Below, one piece after another: positions 50,368 to 58,898 of a stretch of DNA of 64,000 bases. Below the pieces are notes generated by a model, which was not told where the DNA came from, made no database searches, and worked only from the letters and a program-made list of their open reading frames with translations. The translations under genes were made by a program, and so were the position numbers. Positions within the stretch are counted from its first letter, which is position 1. Each line of letters opens with the position of its first letter. The DNA comes from an uncultured Paracoccaceae bacterium. Its GTDB lineage: Bacteria > Pseudomonadota > Alphaproteobacteria > Rhodobacterales > Rhodobacteraceae. The stretch covers positions 132,501-196,500 of the forward strand of contig CANLNT010000002.1 in NCBI GenBank assembly GCA_947492825.1, read 5' to 3'.

Positions 50368-50419
50368 GAGTAGGAGTAGGAGTAGGAGTAGGAGTAGGAG
50401 TAGGAGTAGGAGTAGGAGT
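50361..50419. repeat. GGAGTA minisatellite, 9.8 copies
   Basis: Nine perfect GGAGTA units (50361-50414) plus GGAGT. It starts inside the arfB stop region and ends exactly at the stop codon of the convergent SIR2 gene. On the plus strand each unit carries an in-frame TAG for arfB. It is slippage-prone and marks the boundary of the AT-richer segment. Confidence 0.95.
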
Positions 50420-52893
50420 CAAATTGACGCTATCAGAACATTGCAACGCAAAATATTTCCTTTCAATACAGCGACCTCGCCTCGCCTGCTCTTCTCCAGT
50501 CGGTCCCTTCCCTCAATGGAAGAGCCTAATTTCGTCAAAAAATTCTTAAGGTGCGCGACTTCTTCCCGTGTCAACTCATCTAGGCGAGCTTCTAAAAACT
50601 CCTCAAGTAACGGCACTGATCGCATTGAATAGATCGCCAATGATTCTCGAAGAGATAGATTGTCTATTAGGTCTTGAATTGCCTCTTTGACATCTGATGG
50701 GCGATAAGGACGATCAAGTTTCGCTGCCATTTTCAAGCGGAGTCTGGCCCGTTGATCCTTTATCTGGTGCTTCAGGTAGTCCACTCCTTTTCGCTCTGCG
50801 ATTGCCAGCGCATTTGCAATAAAACCATCCGCGCGATCCAAGTTATCAAGCTCGATCTCTGACATCGCATATTGCAGCCAAAACTGATCACTTTTACGGA
50901 TGGGTCCTACAGCTCCGAGCCGGGAGTATACCGAAGATATTGCCAGTTTCGCATCATCTCTGTCTCGGAGCAGCGTCGACAAATAGCCAAACCTCATCAG
51001 TTCCTTTAGATTCTGCTTCGCATCCCAACCAAGACTCCTATCCGTACTGCTATAGGCGGTTTGACGGACAATTTCACTATAGACATCAACAATCTCACTA
51101 GTTTCAAATTCGTACTTGTTCAGAATAAAATCCGAAAGACTATTCGAGGAAAAATTGTACCATCCTTCAGCACCACGCCCCATGAAACTCAACACGCCAG
51201 ACGACCGTATCTTTTGTTCGAGGTCAAATTCGTCGAGATTCAACCAAGCGACAATACGGCTCCATTGTACGTGTTGGCTACACAGACCGTTAATTAGAAT
51301 TGCGATAAACGCTTGGCGATGGCCAGGGTTCTGTCCGAGGAAAAAATTGACAATTTGATCAATACGGTTCGCCAAGCTCGAGTTGCTGAACATCGAAACT
51401 AGAATCGATCTATTTTCGGCAGCGCATCTCTGCTTGAGATGATCCATGCGGTCTTCCGCTGTTGTCTTAAGTGCCTCTTCCCAAAAGCCCCAACTCTCGA
51501 GAAAACTGTCCCATCTAACAAGCTCTTCTACCGATAGCTGGTCCAAAGAAACTGTAGAGACAGAACCGCCAACCGAATCCGGGACGGATTTCATAACAAA
51601 TTCATCATCAGAGTTTGTTGCGCTCAGAATAAGTACAGATTCTCCGGTTAACTTAGATCCGATATACTCCGCGACTCTTCGGTGCCTCACAAAATCATCG
51701 ACAATAAAGCACTTTCTCCCCGGCCGCGACATCGACAAGTCAATCTCACCAAATATCCCCTCAACCGTAGATTCGACTCTGTAAACATCATAACCATCCA
51801 CAGCAAAGCGACAGCTGAGTTGTCTCAAGAATATCGATTTCCCATTCCCGAGATCAGATGTCACAAGAAAACGATTGCGTCCTGTCGAAACCGCATTGAT
51901 AATGCGTTCAGCCTTTTCGGATCGGTCAACGCAATACTTTTGCTCCTCGTCAGGGTTCTGAAGCTGACGGACATATAGATCCGGGTCGAATTTACCGGTC
52001 AGCAGTAGTTTCTCAACGTCCGCTCGGGCGGTTTCGGCTAAACTGATATTTGTACTTTCATGTCCCAAATATTTAGGAGAGACGGCACTAAATGATAAAT
52101 CTCCTACCGATCTAAGCTTATCTATTTGCTCAACAAGACCATCTACACCTATCGGATAAAGAGAGCCGAATTTCTTTAGCCTCGCATCTTCAACTGGGCT
52201 TGTGTCTGGCCGGTTTATGATAACCGAGCGATTTCGCAATGCCCCGACTCTGAACACGCTCTTCGCAATCGCTAAGTCGGACAATGAGTATCCAACAAAA
52301 AATACACGAGTGGCGTCGTGGATCTCGTTTTCCAGCATCGAAAACAACTCTCTATTGCTTTGCTGGAGTTCAATGTAACTTCTCTCGCTAAGCACAAGGC
52401 CAGGATCTGTCATCCCTTCGTTAATATCTGCGGCCCTTCCATGGAGGTAGACAATAGATTTCTTACTCGTTGCTGTGCCAGTTTTCATTGTTGCGATTGA
52501 GACTGGGTTATATTGACTTGGGTTCGGACCACGCTCAAATAGATCGTCGTAGTTTGTTGTAAAAACTGCCCGCCACGGCAATGAGATAAGCGCTTGTTGC
52601 GTTGCATTGGGCTTGCAAATCGTAAGCCGCCTAGCCAATAGAGATCGAAGTTCTGGAGCGAGCCGTGGATCATCTTCGATATAGTCGCCTAGTGCTGGAA
52701 GTGTCGATTGCTCATCTGGAGGCAAGTCAGCAAGTTCGCGAAGCAGCTTCTCCAGTTCCCCAGTACTAGGAATGCTCTCTCCTTCGCTGTTCTCACCTCC
52801 TATTGAAAATCCGGCCCCAACAAAGCATACTGCGTTTCCAGAGAGAATATGTCTAATGCTCTCGTCGAGTTTTTCGTTTTCAATTTGATCCAT
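50419..52893 (-). CDS. SIR2-like NADase fused to P-loop (STAND-like) NTPase
   Basis: 824 residues. N-terminal SIR2-like domain (15-240): GAGFS 26-30, TTNYD 112-116 (Asn 114) and YLHG 149-152 (His 151), FVGYSLSD 199-206. A P-loop region follows: SDLGNGKS (346-353, a degenerate Walker A without the first Gly) and CFIVDD (395-400, Walker B). The C-terminal third is helical, possibly TPR-like. This architecture belongs to anti-phage NADases that deplete NAD+ when triggered. Hand count on one 60-base line gives 45% GC, against 67% for one in pncB, so recent transfer is likely. No start ambiguity (AAAGAGA upstream). Confidence 0.82.
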   Translation of the reverse strand: MDQIENEKLDESIRHILSGNAVCFVGAGFSIGGENSEGESIPSTGELEKLLRELADLPPDEQSTLPALGDYIEDDPRLAPELRSLLARRLTICKPNATQQALISLPWRAVFTTNYDDLFERGPNPSQYNPVSIATMKTGTATSKKSIVYLHGRAADINEGMTDPGLVLSERSYIELQQSNRELFSMLENEIHDATRVFFVGYSLSDLAIAKSVFRVGALRNRSVIINRPDTSPVEDARLKKFGSLYPIGVDGLVEQIDKLRSVGDLSFSAVSPKYLGHESTNISLAETARADVEKLLLTGKFDPDLYVRQLQNPDEEQKYCVDRSEKAERIINAVSTGRNRFLVTSDLGNGKSIFLRQLSCRFAVDGYDVYRVESTVEGIFGEIDLSMSRPGRKCFIVDDFVRHRRVAEYIGSKLTGESVLILSATNSDDEFVMKSVPDSVGGSVSTVSLDQLSVEELVRWDSFLESWGFWEEALKTTAEDRMDHLKQRCAAENRSILVSMFSNSSLANRIDQIVNFFLGQNPGHRQAFIAILINGLCSQHVQWSRIVAWLNLDEFDLEQKIRSSGVLSFMGRGAEGWYNFSSNSLSDFILNKYEFETSEIVDVYSEIVRQTAYSSTDRSLGWDAKQNLKELMRFGYLSTLLRDRDDAKLAISSVYSRLGAVGPIRKSDQFWLQYAMSEIELDNLDRADGFIANALAIAERKGVDYLKHQIKDQRARLRLKMAAKLDRPYRPSDVKEAIQDLIDNLSLRESLAIYSMRSVPLLEEFLEARLDELTREEVAHLKNFLTKLGSSIEGRDRLEKSRRGEVAVLKGNILRCNVLIASI

Positions 52894-52923
52894 TGTTCTC
52901 TTTGTTGTTGCCCAATGCGATTG

Positions 52924-54216
52924 TCAAACCAAGATTTCAAATTCGGCCTGATCACCGACACCGAACACTCGCTTGTAACGAGTGATCTCGTCAAGTGGCC
53001 CCATCGCTTTATTCGAGTTGTCGCTCAGCTTGACCGTCGCGTTGCCATTGGCCGAGACGGCTTTGCAGACCAGTGAGAAGGGGGCGAGGCTGTCACCGTC
53101 AGTCAGACCTTTGAAGTCGTTGGTCAGCATGGTGCCCCAGCCGAAGGACACGCGGACTCGGCCCACAAACTGTGCGTGCAGGGACAGGATTTTGTCGACG
53201 TCCAAGCCGTCGGAGAAGATGATGAGCTTTTGGCGGGGGTCTTCGCCGCGGGATGTCCACCACGCGATTGCGGCTTCGGCACCGGCGGCGGGGTCACCTG
53301 AATCGATGCGGATGCCGGTCCAGCCGGCGAGCCAATCCGGCGCACGCTCCAAGAACCCCGGTGTGCCGTAGGTGTCGGGCAGGATGATGCGCAGGTTGCC
53401 GTCGTGTTCGGCCTGCCAGTCGGACAGCACGTCGTAGGGGGCCTGGGCCAGTGCCGCGTCGCCCTGCGCCAAGGCGGCATAGACCATGGGGAGTTCGTGG
53501 GCGTTGGTTCCAATCGCCTCCATGTCGCGGTTCTTGGCGATCAGGCAGTTGGAGGTGCCCGCGAAGGCGCTGCCCAGACCTTCGGACATGGCCTGCACGC
53601 ACCAGTCCTGCCAGAGGAAGGAGTGGCGGCGGCGGGTGCCGAAGTCCGCGATGCGCAGGTCGGGGATGGTTTGCAGTTGCTCGACCTTTTCCCAGAGTTT
53701 GGTCATGGCGCGGGCGTAGAGGACTTGCAGTTCAAACCGGCCCATGGCGCCGAGGACGGCGCGGCCGCGCAGTTCCATCAGCACAGCGAGAGCGGGGATT
53801 TCCCAAAGCATGACCTCGGGCCATGATCCTTCGAAGGTGAGTTCGTATTGGTCACCAACGCGTTCAAGGTGGTAGGGCGGCAGGCGGAGGTTTTCAAACC
53901 AGTCCATGAATTCGGGCGAGAACATCTGACGTTTGCCGTAGAAGGTGTTGCCGCGCATCCATGTGCTTTCGCCGCGGCGGAGCGAGAGGGAGCGGATGTG
54001 GTCGAGTTGCTCGCGCAGCTCGCCCTCGTCGATGAGGGTGGCGAGCGGGATATGGGTGGCACGGTTGATGAGGGAGAAGGTGACGGCCGTGTCGGGTTTG
54101 TTGCGGAACACCGATTGGCACATCAGCAGTTTGTAGAAATCGGTGTCGATAAGGGAACGGACGATCGGGTCGATCTTCCATTTGTGGTTCCAGACGCGGG
54201 TGGCGATGTCGACCAT
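52924..54216 (-). CDS. pncB: Nicotinate phosphoribosyltransferase
   Basis: 430-residue enzyme forming nicotinate mononucleotide from nicotinate and PRPP (Preiss-Handler NAD+ salvage). Family motifs: SLIDTDFYKLLMCQSVF, IADFGTRRRHSF near 190, TNAHELPMVYAAL near 236 (active-site His) and SDGLDVDKIL. Good Shine-Dalgarno (GGAGGACCAG). It lies 72 bases after the TIR-like stop and 30 bases before the SIR2 start, same strand. pncA sits 8.7 kb away on the other strand. Confidence 0.96.
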   Translation of the reverse strand: MVDIATRVWNHKWKIDPIVRSLIDTDFYKLLMCQSVFRNKPDTAVTFSLINRATHIPLATLIDEGELREQLDHIRSLSLRRGESTWMRGNTFYGKRQMFSPEFMDWFENLRLPPYHLERVGDQYELTFEGSWPEVMLWEIPALAVLMELRGRAVLGAMGRFELQVLYARAMTKLWEKVEQLQTIPDLRIADFGTRRRHSFLWQDWCVQAMSEGLGSAFAGTSNCLIAKNRDMEAIGTNAHELPMVYAALAQGDAALAQAPYDVLSDWQAEHDGNLRIILPDTYGTPGFLERAPDWLAGWTGIRIDSGDPAAGAEAAIAWWTSRGEDPRQKLIIFSDGLDVDKILSLHAQFVGRVRVSFGWGTMLTNDFKGLTDGDSLAPFSLVCKAVSANGNATVKLSDNSNKAMGPLDEITRYKRVFGVGDQAEFEILV

Positions 54217-54288
54217 TCTGGTCCTCCGTTGGCTTGGAGGCGGTTAGAGCAATTTGGGCTTATGGTGTCCAGTGAGGGTGTTGTTGGG

Positions 54289-55524
54289 CTAGTCCGTAAG
54301 ATTCAGCGCGGCGAGGTTGGGTGTCTGGCCAGCGGCATTATACAGCGCATTGATGAACATACGGGTCATCTGGCGTGGCGTAACGCTGACTGGATCAACG
54401 ATAGTTGACGTGACTGAGTCGTCGAAGAACGGTTTGTCCTCATAAAAGTAGCTGTCGCCGACCCTGAGGTGGCACCCTTTCAAGCTGGATGCTGTGAGTT
54501 GCAGGTCCATTGGGCCGATAATCAGAGACTTTGCCGATTGAACGACCTTTTGGATGTTGCGGGGCAGTTCGTCGCTGAGGCGCGCGGGAACAAACAGAAC
54601 ACGCTCGAGCCCCTCATGCGTCTGGATCTGTTCGAAGAAACCATCGTCAAAACACCAGATTTCGCGGCTTTCAAAGAGCTGCGTTGCCGAGCATATATCC
54701 CGGGTGCCGAAGTTGACACCAAAGCTAATCCCGCCCCAAGAGTTCACGTCGTTATAGTGGCCGTCCGTCCTACCAAAGGGGCCAAGATCTGAAACACGCT
54801 CTTTACACTCCGAACGCGTCAGGCGCTCTTGTGCAGATTTCGGCAAGATACGAAGCGACACCAGCAGTTCTTCGCTGCAGACAAATTGCTTTGTTACGCG
54901 GGTGCAAAGCGGCTCCTGCCTCTGCCAAAATGCGGATGGAACAAACGTTGGTTTTGCAGGCTCAAAGTTGGCACTTGGAGGGGAGCCGACTGCGTTTTCA
55001 GCCTGTGCAGATTTGAGGTATTGCCGCAGGATTTCCACAAAATCCGCGGTCAGCCTATTTCTGACAGCCTTCAGCTCTTCCTTTGTTAGTTCGGCAGTCG
55101 CATTATACTGGACGGGGTGCGAACGGTCGCGAAGATCGAAGGGCAGAGCCTCTGGTCGGCCATCGGCCGTATTCATTACGTTCAACACGCATCCGTACCC
55201 ATGCTTGCCAAGTGCATAACCAAGCTCAATCGCGACGTTGCTATTGATGTGCGGCTTACCGTCAGTCCCTTTGGCGACCAGCGTGACATCGCAGACTACA
55301 ACTGATGACATATCTATTTTTTCGAGAATAACCTGCGCAATCGGGACGGCACCTTTCACACCTTTTGTGTCATGGTCGAGGTGCAGATCGTTGCTGCTGC
55401 GGATGGCGTCCACAATCTCTGGGTCAGACTTCAAAGCTTTCAGCGCGTCGCGCAACGCATCCCGGACGAAGTATCTGTTCAAATGCGCGGGAGAGTCGGA
55501 CTGCCATGAGTAGAAAATCTTCAA
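54289..55524 (-). CDS. TIR-like NADase-type protein with unknown C-terminal domain
   Basis: 411 residues, apparent start TTG 55524; no in-frame ATG lies just upstream. Residues 1-165 follow a TIR-like pattern: MKIFYSWQSDSP (1-12), SSVVVCDVT (73-81) and NSNVAIELGYALGKHGY (94-110), where Glu 100 sits at the NADase catalytic Glu position. Residues about 180-411 form a domain I do not recognise, with several cysteines. TIR-like domains cleave or cyclise NAD+ in bacterial defence. One sampled 60-base line has 53% GC, between the flanks. Confidence 0.7.
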   Translation of the reverse strand: MKIFYSWQSDSPAHLNRYFVRDALRDALKALKSDPEIVDAIRSSNDLHLDHDTKGVKGAVPIAQVILEKIDMSSVVVCDVTLVAKGTDGKPHINSNVAIELGYALGKHGYGCVLNVMNTADGRPEALPFDLRDRSHPVQYNATAELTKEELKAVRNRLTADFVEILRQYLKSAQAENAVGSPPSANFEPAKPTFVPSAFWQRQEPLCTRVTKQFVCSEELLVSLRILPKSAQERLTRSECKERVSDLGPFGRTDGHYNDVNSWGGISFGVNFGTRDICSATQLFESREIWCFDDGFFEQIQTHEGLERVLFVPARLSDELPRNIQKVVQSAKSLIIGPMDLQLTASSLKGCHLRVGDSYFYEDKPFFDDSVTSTIVDPVSVTPRQMTRMFINALYNAAGQTPNLAALNLTD

Positions 55525-55614
55525 TGGGCTTCTTTCATAGCGATGTATTGCATCCGACTAGAACAATCGGCAATTGAGTTTACAAGATACATCGAACAAC
55601 TGGCCCCAACTGAC

Positions 55615-56460
55615 ATGCCCCTGCCCCACGTCATCCTGTTTGTCGTGACCGCGATGTTCCTGATTGTTGGCGGGGACGCGGCTGGGAAAGTTTTGGGCGG
55701 CATGGGGTTTGCGCCGTTTTTTGTGGCCTGGGCAAGGTTTGCGCTGGCGGTGATCGTGTTGGCACCACTGAGTGGGATGCAACGACACGAGTGGCGGTTG
55801 ATGCTGGACTGGCGGCTGATCCTGCGGGCCGCGCTGATTGCGGGCGGGATCGCGTGTATTCTGACGGCGCTGAAGACAGAGCCGATGGCCAACGCTTTTG
55901 CGGGGTTTTTCATTGGGCCGGTGGTGGCCTTTGTCCTGTCGGCGCTGATCCTGAAAGAGCGGGTGACCGTGCTGCGTGCGGGGCTGCTGGCAGTGAGTTT
56001 CGCGGGTGTGCTGATCGTGGTGCGGCCCGGATTCGGGGTGAGTGTCGGCATGGGCTTTGCCGTTTTGGCCGGGTGCCTGCATGGCGGCTATCTGGTCACA
56101 ACACGCTGGCTGGCACCGGGGTTCCGACCGCGATTCTTATTGTTGTCCCAGCTTGCCATCGGCACGGTGTTGCTGGCCCCGTTTGCCGTTGGTGGCGCGG
56201 GGGCGTTCAGTGCGGCCACGATGGGACTTTTGACGATCAGCGCGCTGGGGTCAGCGATTGGGAACCTGTTGCTGGTGCAGGTCAATCGGACAACGCCCGC
56301 AGGCGTGATCGCACCGTTGATCTATAGCCAATTGATTGCCGCGATGGTGCTGGGTTTGCTTGTCTTTGGCGACTGGCCGGACCGCTGGACGCTGGTTGGG
56401 CTGGTCGTGATCATTGCCGCTGGTGTTGGATCAGCCCTGGCCGCCGGGCGCGGGCGTTAG
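55615..56460 (+). CDS. EamA/DMT-family membrane transporter
   Basis: 281 residues from ATG 55615; the frame opens at 55543 but the first 24 codons are AT-richer and unlike the family, so the start is uncertain. Ten hydrophobic segments and two EamA repeats, with GKVLGGMGFAPFFVAWARFALAVIVL and the second-repeat segment near 150. Exporter of small metabolites, substrate unknown. Its end overlaps the convergent desaturase gene by 30 bases. Confidence 0.85.
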   Translation: MPLPHVILFVVTAMFLIVGGDAAGKVLGGMGFAPFFVAWARFALAVIVLAPLSGMQRHEWRLMLDWRLILRAALIAGGIACILTALKTEPMANAFAGFFIGPVVAFVLSALILKERVTVLRAGLLAVSFAGVLIVVRPGFGVSVGMGFAVLAGCLHGGYLVTTRWLAPGFRPRFLLLSQLAIGTVLLAPFAVGGAGAFSAATMGLLTISALGSAIGNLLLVQVNRTTPAGVIAPLIYSQLIAAMVLGLLVFGDWPDRWTLVGLVVIIAAGVGSALAAGRGR

Positions 56461-57342
56461 ACGCTCGGCAAAACCCGCGTGAAAAGCGGTATAGCTAGTT
56501 TCGGTTTCGCGCAGATGCGTCCGCGCCATGTCGTGCAATGCGGGTAGCTGGTGAAAGGGGACCGTCGGAAACGCGTGATGTTCGGCGTGGTAAGGCATGT
56601 TCCATGCCAGCCAGCGGACAGCACGATTGGCAAAGATCGTGCGGGTGTTGCTGAACATGTCAGGGACGTGTGGGCAATCGGTGTGTTCGGCCATCAGATA
56701 GGCGCGCAGGAATGGCTGGCCGATCAGCATCGGCAGTATCCAGACCCACAAGAGCAACGCCGAGCCCAGCGCAATTGAGGCCCCGCCAAGCAGTGCGTAG
56801 ACGACAAGCATCCAGCGCGCCTCTGCCGTGATGCGGTTGCGTTGGCGAGTTGGGACAAAGGCATCATCACAGCCGCCGGTGGCATTTGTCCAAAGCGTCA
56901 CGGCGACAGATCTCCAAAGAGGTGCGCCCGTCAGATACCAAATGTAGCCGCCCCATGTGCGCGGTTTGGGGGTCGCCAGTTCAGGATCTTGATCGGGGTC
57001 GTGAGTGTGTTTGTGGTGCGCAAAGTGAAAGTAGCGGAACCACGCGGGCGGGATCAACAAGATGAACCCGGCGACCCGCGCCACCCATATGTTCAACGCT
57101 TTGGCTGCAAAGACGGTTTCATGGGTCGCTTCGTGCAGCAGGTGGAACAGGGACACCAGAAACAACCCCAGCGGCATCAACAAAAGAGGCCAGCCCGGCA
57201 CACCCGCAGCGATCAGCACGGCCGGCACAAGGATCAAAGTGCTGTGCCACGCAAGATGGATCAGCCCTGCGCGGTTGGTCAGTGCGGTCAGCCTTGCGCG
57301 ATCCTCCGGCGAGAGGTCTTGCAGAAACGTCAGATGCGACAT
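56431..57342 (-). CDS. Membrane fatty acid desaturase
   Basis: 303 residues with the three histidine boxes: HEATH (about 70-74), HFAHHKHTH (about 106-114) and HAEHH (about 255-259), binding a di-iron centre. Four hydrophobic segments. Inserts a double bond into an acyl chain, or hydroxylates a related lipid. Starts one base after the TerB stop, so the two are cotranscribed. Confidence 0.92.
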   Translation of the reverse strand: MSHLTFLQDLSPEDRARLTALTNRAGLIHLAWHSTLILVPAVLIAAGVPGWPLLLMPLGLFLVSLFHLLHEATHETVFAAKALNIWVARVAGFILLIPPAWFRYFHFAHHKHTHDPDQDPELATPKPRTWGGYIWYLTGAPLWRSVAVTLWTNATGGCDDAFVPTRQRNRITAEARWMLVVYALLGGASIALGSALLLWVWILPMLIGQPFLRAYLMAEHTDCPHVPDMFSNTRTIFANRAVRWLAWNMPYHAEHHAFPTVPFHQLPALHDMARTHLRETETSYTAFHAGFAERLTPAPGGQG

Positions 57343-57792
57343 TCAGTGCCCGGCGGCGGATTGCGCCTTATCATGCAGCGCCTTGCTGACATCGGGTGAG
57401 ACGCCAAGCGCCTGTTCCACCTGATGCAGGATTGCGTCTTCTTCCTTTTCCTCGATGCCGTCGGCAAAGACGATGCGCCAAAGCGCGGCCACGACCGCCT
57501 CTCTCTCCTGTTGGGAAATGGCGTCGTGCAGGATTTGGGCGAGGTTTTCGGTGGTCGGCATCTCGTGCTCGAGCTTTTCGCAGGCCGCGCGCATCATCGC
57601 CGCCTCAACCGGGTTCAGATCGTAAAGATCGGCCAACACATGGTCGATCTCTTCCACCTCTTCGAAAAGATAGGCGTGATCGGCCTTGGCGGTTCGCACC
57701 AGAAGCGCGCCCAGCGCGTGCCGCGCGTCCTCTGGTGGAAGTTCAGTGACATGTGGCGTGGGCGAAAACAGGGACAGGATACGATCGAACAT
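57343..57792 (-). CDS. TerB-family protein
   Basis: 149 residues of the all-helical TerB/co-chaperone-like fold: AVLLVRTAKADHAYLFEE-like first half and VAALWRIVFADGIEEKEEDAILHQVEQALGV second half with acidic Asp/Glu turns. TerB domains accompany tellurite or stress systems and bind metal. It is only operonic with the desaturase. Confidence 0.88.
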   Translation of the reverse strand: MFDRILSLFSPTPHVTELPPEDARHALGALLVRTAKADHAYLFEEVEEIDHVLADLYDLNPVEAAMMRAACEKLEHEMPTTENLAQILHDAISQQEREAVVAALWRIVFADGIEEKEEDAILHQVEQALGVSPDVSKALHDKAQSAAGH

Positions 57793-57851
57793 AGCAGCCT
57801 CGGGCGGTGGATTTCGCTTAGGCTAGGGCGTTGCGCAAATCGGTGCAAGCG

Positions 57852-58898
57852 TCAGCGCACAAGGCGTTTGCGCAGGAGGTTAAAGACCGCCGGTGCGATG
57901 GCGATGACCAGAGCGATCCGCACGATATGTGTGACTGACACAAAGGCCACGTCCTGATCAATCGCGAGTGTCAGCAGCGCCATTTCGGTCAGGCCGCCCG
58001 GTGCATAGGCCAGAAAAGCCTGCGACAACGGCACCGTGATCAGCATAGTCAGCAGGATCGCCACAGCCAGGGCCGCGATCAGCATCAGCAGCGTGGCAAG
58101 GCAGGCGAGCGCCAGATCGCGGCCCAGTTCGCGCAGCGTCGCGCCGATAAACCGGGTGCCAATGATCGTGCCAACGACGATCTGTGCGACGATGATCACC
58201 AGCGTGGGCGGGGCCACGGTGACCCAGCCTAACACATGGGTTGCGCCCGACAGGATCAGCGGGCCAAACACAGGGGCTGCGGGCAGGCGCAGCTGTTTCG
58301 CCAGCGGTACGCCCAAAGCGGCACAGGCCGCGAGGATCAGATAGTCGACTACGGTGAGATCCGTCAGCGCCGTCCAACTTGGCCCGCCCACACCAGTGCG
58401 CGCGCCCATGAAGACACCGAAAAACAGCGCCACGAGGAAGATCACCATCAACACGCGCGCGGCATGGGCCAGCGCGATGCGGCGTTCATCCCCGCCTTCA
58501 GCAGCGCCCATCAGCAACATCTCGTTCAGGCCGCCGGGCATGGAACAATAGAAGGCTGTGACAGGGTCATAGCCGCCAATGCGGCGGTAGACGGCAAAGG
58601 ATGCGCCAGCAGCCCCGATCAGGGCCAGCGGCAGGATAAGGATTGTGGTCGACCATTGCCCCAGCTGTTGCAGCGTCTCAGCGGTGATCGACGAACCCAG
58701 CATCACCCCAATGACTGGGACCACGATGGGGCGCAGCGGCTCTGGCCCGGCAATGGGCAGATGCGCCAATGCGGCGATGGTGACCCCTAGCATAGAGCCG
58801 AGCATCCACGGCAGCGGCATACCGATCAGATATCCGGTGATGCCTGACGCCAACCCGATCAGCAGCGCAAGGCCAGCGGGCATGGCGGCGTGGCGCAT
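57852..58898 (-). CDS. AbrB-family membrane protein
   Basis: 348 residues with about ten hydrophobic segments in two repeats, each with a GxPLPWMLGSMLG-like block (residues 28-40 and around 205). Members are named AbrB or ammonia-monooxygenase-like and are probably transporters, not DNA-binding. ATG 58898 overlaps the trhO stop by one base (TGATG). Confidence 0.9.
   Translation of the reverse strand: MRHAAMPAGLALLIGLASGITGYLIGMPLPWMLGSMLGVTIAALAHLPIAGPEPLRPIVVPVIGVMLGSSITAETLQQLGQWSTTILILPLALIGAAGASFAVYRRIGGYDPVTAFYCSMPGGLNEMLLMGAAEGGDERRIALAHAARVLMVIFLVALFFGVFMGARTGVGGPSWTALTDLTVVDYLILAACAALGVPLAKQLRLPAAPVFGPLILSGATHVLGWVTVAPPTLVIIVAQIVVGTIIGTRFIGATLRELGRDLALACLATLLMLIAALAVAILLTMLITVPLSQAFLAYAPGGLTEMALLTLAIDQDVAFVSVTHIVRIALVIAIAPAVFNLLRKRLVR

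Noticed and set aside
50361-50419. Tandem GGAGTA array considered as CRISPR or coding repeat
   Set aside because: The unit is 6 bases with no spacers. The frame that reads it as Gly-Val repeats overlaps the real arfB gene and has no family support.
50418-50428. GTCAAATTGAC as an insertion target-site duplication at the SIR2 gene edge
   Set aside because: It is a local palindrome; no matching copy was found on the far side near 52893-52935.
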